NCBI GenBank assembly: GCA_011192055.1
Contig: DUES01000164.1
Coordinates: 1 to 17,427 of the forward strand
Direction: 5' to 3'
Length of the DNA stretch: 17,427 bases
Source of the DNA: Dehalococcoidia bacterium
GTDB lineage: Bacteria; Chloroflexota; Dehalococcoidia; Dehalococcoidales; Fen-1064
Position numbers and translations under genes: made by a program. Under the pieces are notes generated by a model that was not told the origin of the DNA, did not search any database, and worked only from the letters and a program-made list of their open reading frames with translations. The first letter of the stretch is position 1. Every line of letters starts with the position of its first letter. Positions 14,885 through 17,427 of this stretch are shown in pieces.

Positions 14885-15036
14885 CATGGGGGATTCGGGC
14901 GTTATCTGCTCGTGGTTTTCAGGCAGTAGTTGTCGGTCACTTCCAGACTCCGTGATAAACCCCCATTCCGGAAATCCCCGACCACAACTTCCCCTACGGC
15001 TGCCTGCAAACCACAAGAGGTATACCGGATCCCCCA
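14885..15036 (+). ncRNA. candidate structured RNA with a long interrupted hairpin
   Basis: Three collinear helices fold the stretch into one rod. P1: 14887-14898 with 15025-15036, 12 bp including one wobble. P2: 14912-14926 with 15000-15014, 15 positions with one mismatch (GTGGTTTTCAGGCAG on the 5' side). P3: 14928-14938 with 14980-14989, 10 bp with one bulge. The wobble in P1 is U-G on the plus strand but A-C on the minus strand, favouring plus-strand RNA. A -10-like TATAAC at 14873-14878 would place the start near 14885, exactly at the rod. No -35 and no good T run were seen. Rod-with-bulges shape recalls 6S RNA, but no 6S consensus was recognised; a non-autonomous mobile element is the main alternative. 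Confidence 0.35.
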
Positions 15037-15052
15037 CCCTGACCACACAACA

Positions 15053-15072
15053 GGGGTAGTTTGTACTACTCC
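15053..15072 (+). terminator. small hairpin after the RNA candidate
   Basis: GGGGTAGT (15053-15060) pairs with ACTACTCC (15065-15072) as 8 bp with one G-U and a TTGT loop. It could mark the 3' end of the RNA candidate, but no T run follows. An alternative pairing CCCTG (15037-15041) with CAGGG (15051-15055) competes for the same bases. Confidence 0.25.
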
Positions 15073-15090
15073 AGAAATGATAAGGGTGAG

Positions 15091-15246
15091 TTAGGAAAGT
15101 GGGCGACTGCCTGGAAATCCTGAAACCTCTCGGAAACCATCCAGCAACTTCTGCCAGTACACGGATACAAGCCGTAGCTGGAAAAGGTCTTCCATCATGG
15201 TGTATTCGCCCCCGTTATCTCCATCCCGCCCGAATTGCTGCTGCAT
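15091..15246 (-). CDS. possible small ORF or gene fragment
   Basis: A 51-codon minus-strand frame starting at an ATG without a clear ribosome binding site; a second candidate start is the ATG-ATG pair beginning MMEDLFQL. The segment LVSVYWQKLLDGFREVSGFP looks like genuine protein and loosely recalls the start of sensory domains such as PocR, but it ends at a TAA soon after. It may be a chance frame or the remnant of a longer gene. Confidence 0.15.
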   Translation of the reverse strand: MQQQFGRDGDNGGEYTMMEDLFQLRLVSVYWQKLLDGFREVSGFPGSRPLS

Positions 15247-15367
15247 ACTGCAACACTGGCATTATGTCTTGCTATCAGACCTCTATCCACATATCCGGTA
15301 GTAAGGCTATTTTTCAATAAGCGTTATCACTGTTCGGTAACATCTCTTGCGGGAAGGTAAAATATAG

Positions 15368-16180
15368 ATGAATAACAAGACAGAAAGAGCTTCCCTGTAT
15401 AGAAAGGCTATTACAGCTTCTCTGCGAAATAAGGATTTCTGGCGTCTTTATATTCTGGCTGTTCTCCTTGTATTCTGCTCCATATTCTACTACTTCGGTG
15501 AAATAATAGACCTGGCCGGATGGAAAAACCTGCGACTGGACTTCTTCTATGGGGTACATGATGTACACCGGCTCCTGTTTATTATACCTATCGTCTATGC
15601 AGGTTACGTCCTCGGGACCAGGGCTACTATCCTGGTGACTCTTGTTGTTGGAGGTATCTGCACACCCCGCGCATTATTCATATCTCCCTACCCTGACCCG
15701 ATATTACGGCCACTAATCTTTATTATGATTGCCGGTTCGCTTGGCTACCTGGCGGCACTGCTCCGCACCAGGCTGGCAAAACGAACTTTCACCGAAACTA
15801 TGATGAAAAGAGAAATAGACAGGTTATCCGCATTGTCAGATCAGATGCAGGAGGGTATACTCATCATTAGCCCAGACTATCACATACGGCATTTTAATAG
15901 CACAATGCAAAAGTACTTCGGTGAAGTCACCAGTCCGTTTTGCTATAAATATCTCCGTGGCCTGGATGAACCCTGCCGGGATATCTGCAAACTCCCCGAA
16001 GTACTGGCCGGCGCAATAAAACAATGGAAGTATATACTTTCAGACGATCGTGTCTTTGAGGTGCTCGCGTCACCATATGTTGATGCTGATGGCAAAGTAT
16101 GTCTTTATACTACGTTCAGGGACATTAAAACAGGCGAATCGGAAGATGACGGGGAACCGGAATCCGAAGAACAGGTATGA
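15368..16180 (+). CDS. membrane-anchored PAS sensor protein without output domain
   Basis: A 270-residue protein. Hydrophobic segments at about 26-44, 68-83, 86-97 and 114-131 make a four-helix membrane sensor, followed by a short helical linker (135-158) and one PAS domain (about 155-252: GILIISPDYHIRHFN is its first strand pair, VLYTTF-like CLYTTFRDI its last). The chain ends in an acidic tail; there is no histidine kinase, GGDEF or HTH domain. The PAS core carries C192, C203 and C207 in the pattern CYKYLRGLDEPCRDIC, a Cys-containing PAS variant seen in anaerobes, which may sense redox state, metal or heme. Related membrane-PAS modules normally head histidine kinases, so this may be a truncated sensor or a stand-alone signal adaptor. 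AAGG lies about 10 bases before the ATG. Confidence 0.78.
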   Translation: MNNKTERASLYRKAITASLRNKDFWRLYILAVLLVFCSIFYYFGEIIDLAGWKNLRLDFFYGVHDVHRLLFIIPIVYAGYVLGTRATILVTLVVGGICTPRALFISPYPDPILRPLIFIMIAGSLGYLAALLRTRLAKRTFTETMMKREIDRLSALSDQMQEGILIISPDYHIRHFNSTMQKYFGEVTSPFCYKYLRGLDEPCRDICKLPEVLAGAIKQWKYILSDDRVFEVLASPYVDADGKVCLYTTFRDIKTGESEDDGEPESEEQV

Positions 16181-16287
16181 GAATTTAGTAGCACTGCCCG
16201 CAGCATGTACTACGTTCCGGCAATCCCTGCACATCCCGGTGACGGTCAGCACATGTGCCATAGCTGAAACCCGAAAGATGTAATGCA

Positions 16288-16509
16288 ATGGACCTGGAAT
16301 GGATTCTGCAACTGGTATTGTTCGGTGCTCTCCACTGGGTACTGGCAGTACTATTATTGCATGACCTGGCCAGCAGGCGCCGGGTACTGGGAGGCAAAAA
16401 GGTACCGTGGGCCCTGGCAATAGCCTTACTCGCTTTTGTTGGTTCAATACTCTATATGCTGAGTCATCCGCAGGTTTTCCTTGAGGATGATGATGACGAC
16501 CAGAAATAG
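16288..16509 (+). CDS. PLDc_N-like two-helix membrane protein
   Basis: A 73-residue protein with two transmembrane helices (about 5-27 and 39-57) and a highly acidic tail EDDDDDQ. The pattern of a first helix, a basic turn RRRVLGGKKVPW, and a second helix ending VGSILYML matches the phospholipase D-nuclease N-terminal (PLDc_N) domain family, which often occurs alone next to ABC transporters or sensors and has no known enzymatic role. The ribosome binding site is weak. It lies 107 bases after the PAS gene on the same strand and may share its transcript. Confidence 0.7.
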   Translation: MDLEWILQLVLFGALHWVLAVLLLHDLASRRRVLGGKKVPWALAIALLAFVGSILYMLSHPQVFLEDDDDDQK

Positions 16510-16518
16510 GCCAGCTGA

Positions 16519-16549
16519 ATAAGGCGTAATTCCCTTATCCGTATTTTTT
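16519..16549 (+). terminator. intrinsic terminator after the PLDc_N-like gene
   Basis: ATAAGG (16519-16524) pairs with CCTTAT (16533-16538) around an 8-base loop, and a run of six T follows at 16544-16549. The stem is short and AT-rich, but position (10 bases after the stop) and T run fit a terminator. Confidence 0.5.
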
Positions 16550-16705
16550 ACTACCGCTGCTGTCGGCACCTGTTCATTTACGGTAACCGGTTCCGGAAAA
16601 AATATCCCGACCGACTGGCTCTATCTTTATATTGCTGTCCGGTTATCTATATCTATGTCGTTACCTTTACACCGATATGAAGGTAGTACCGGCTCCATAG
16701 AATGT

Positions 16706-16745
16706 TAGCGGCACTACCTCCGAGGTGGAGGAGGTAGTGTCGCTA
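16706..16745. terminator. strong hairpin between convergent genes
   Basis: TAGCGGCACTACCTCC (16706-16721) pairs with 16730-16745 over 16 positions, one of them a G-U on the plus strand (A-C on the minus strand), with an 8-base loop. It lies 50 bases past the stop of the NrfD-like gene and 197 past the PLDc_N-like gene. T runs are poor on both sides. Probably a bidirectional transcription barrier. Confidence 0.5.
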
Positions 16746-16794
16746 TTTCGGTATCCTTGTATTACGATATCAGAATTGGGGGAACTTGCAGATG

Positions 16795-17427
16795 TTAACC
16801 TGTTCCTGATGCGGTCTCCTTTTCATCGTGTGAGACCATCGGGAGTAGTTTATGAGCCAGGAATATCACGAGCATGGCATCAGCAACAAGAGCGGCCGAT
16901 ACTGCAATCTCCATCCAGTGAGGGAAGTAAGTAAAACCAGGACGTATTTCGAGCCCCAGCATGCTGACATTAAAGCGGTTAAATACAAGACCGAGTACAA
17001 CCAGTACCGAAGTCCAGAATAGTTTGATTCTGCTCTCGCGTACGCTGCGCATCGAGAAGAAGATGATGGGCAGAATAACCCCGATAAGCATCTCTCCCCA
17101 CCAGAGCAGGTTCTGCGGATAGGCAGTAGCCACCAGGGCCAGGTCACCCCTTGCCAGCAGGTCTACTACCTTTAACAGCAAATAAAGACCGAGTATGTAG
17201 GCGGTCATTTTTCCCAGACCACTCAGAATATCAAGACCCAACCGGTGACCGAAGATACGGCTGCTCAGGGTCGACTCGAACATCACCATCGCCGGCCCCA
17301 CGGCAATTGCCGAGATGAGAAACAGTATCGGCAGTATTGGTGTGTACCAGATGGCGTGAAGAGTTTCGGGCATCATCAGCAGCATTGAACCCAGGGACGA
17401 CTGGTGTAACGTGGACAGCACAATGCC
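16795..17427 (-). CDS. NrfD/HybB-type polytopic membrane subunit, 3' part only
   Basis: The frame is open to the right edge of the window, so the N terminus is missing; 210 codons are visible. The visible start reads GIVLSTLHQSSLGSML, a hallmark of the NrfD/HybB/DsrP branch of quinol-interacting membrane subunits, followed by LHAIWYTPILPILFLISAIAVG and at least five more hydrophobic helices. Such proteins anchor iron-sulphur electron-transfer subunits of hydrogenases, molybdoenzymes or sulphur-metabolising complexes in the cytoplasmic membrane and pass electrons between quinones and those partners. The partner genes would be expected upstream, outside the window. It is the last gene of its operon here, followed by the hairpin at 16706-16745. 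Confidence 0.85.
   Translation of the reverse strand, partial: GIVLSTLHQSSLGSMLLMMPETLHAIWYTPILPILFLISAIAVGPAMVMFESTLSSRIFGHRLGLDILSGLGKMTAYILGLYLLLKVVDLLARGDLALVATAYPQNLLWWGEMLIGVILPIIFFSMRSVRESRIKLFWTSVLVVLGLVFNRFNVSMLGLEIRPGFTYFPHWMEIAVSAALVADAMLVIFLAHKLLPMVSHDEKETASGTG

Larger units (their letters stand above)
14605..15367. other. 763-bp gene-poor region rich in inverted repeats
   Basis: No recognised protein gene. Besides the RNA candidate at 14885-15036, hairpin-forming segments include GGAC-T-GGTA (14820-14828) with TACCGTCC (14843-14850), and CCAGC (15141-15145) with GCTGG (15176-15180) enclosing ACGG/CCGT. A small minus-strand ORF is at 15091-15246. The promoter of the PAS gene at 15368 was not identified. 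Confidence 0.45.

Noticed and set aside
14885..15036. Integron attC site as explanation of the long imperfect inverted repeat
   Set aside because: The core sites RYYYAAC and GTTRRRY are not found at the ends, and no cassette array surrounds it.
1..17427. tRNA, rRNA, CRISPR array or transposase gene
   Set aside because: No cloverleaf with a TTC-GA arm, no spaced direct-repeat array and no DDE or HUH transposase ORF was seen in any intergenic region.

Overview
The window looks like chromosomal DNA of an anaerobic, uncultured bacterium of the Chloroflexota, most likely class Dehalococcoidia. That placement is inference from gene content, base composition near 50% GC, and the GC-rich multi-hairpin repeat; no taxonomic marker was searched. 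No tRNA, rRNA, CRISPR array or transposase gene was found, and almost every long ORF outside the genes listed is an antisense shadow.

Layout. At the left end are a small metallophosphoesterase (+), a GIY-YIG-like small protein (-) and a secreted beta-rich surface protein (-). A full-length but solitary carB follows (-, carbamoyl phosphate synthase large subunit). Next comes an accessory metabolic block: a crotonase-fold enzyme and a nitroreductase in one operon (+), a 125-bp palindromic repeat, an amidohydrolase-2 family hydrolase (-) and a second nitroreductase (+). The middle holds a short small-multidrug-export membrane protein (-), a double zinc-ribbon protein with a start-site hairpin (-), ribosomal protein bL25 of the CTC type (-), and a MacB/LolD-type ABC exporter pair (-, permease then ATPase, 8-nt overlap). 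The right side has an XRE-type regulator (+), an 828-bp gene-poor stretch containing a long hairpin that may be a structured RNA, a membrane-anchored PAS protein without a kinase domain (+), a PLDc_N-like two-helix membrane protein (+), and the 3' part of an NrfD/HybB-type quinol-interacting membrane subunit (-) that runs off the window.

How the parts may work together. The crotonase, two FMN nitroreductases and amidohydrolase plausibly act on CoA-linked or cyclic/aromatic organic compounds, but no pathway can be named. The ABC pair carries a promoter whose -35 box lies inside a near-perfect 18-bp palindrome, so it is probably repressor-controlled; the XRE protein 435 bp away is one candidate regulator, unproven.

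Most interesting for follow-up: the candidate structured RNA at 14885-15036, the start-site hairpin of the zinc-ribbon gene at 10668-10715, the palindromic operator at 13725-13742, and the 125-bp triple-hairpin element at 7878-8002.
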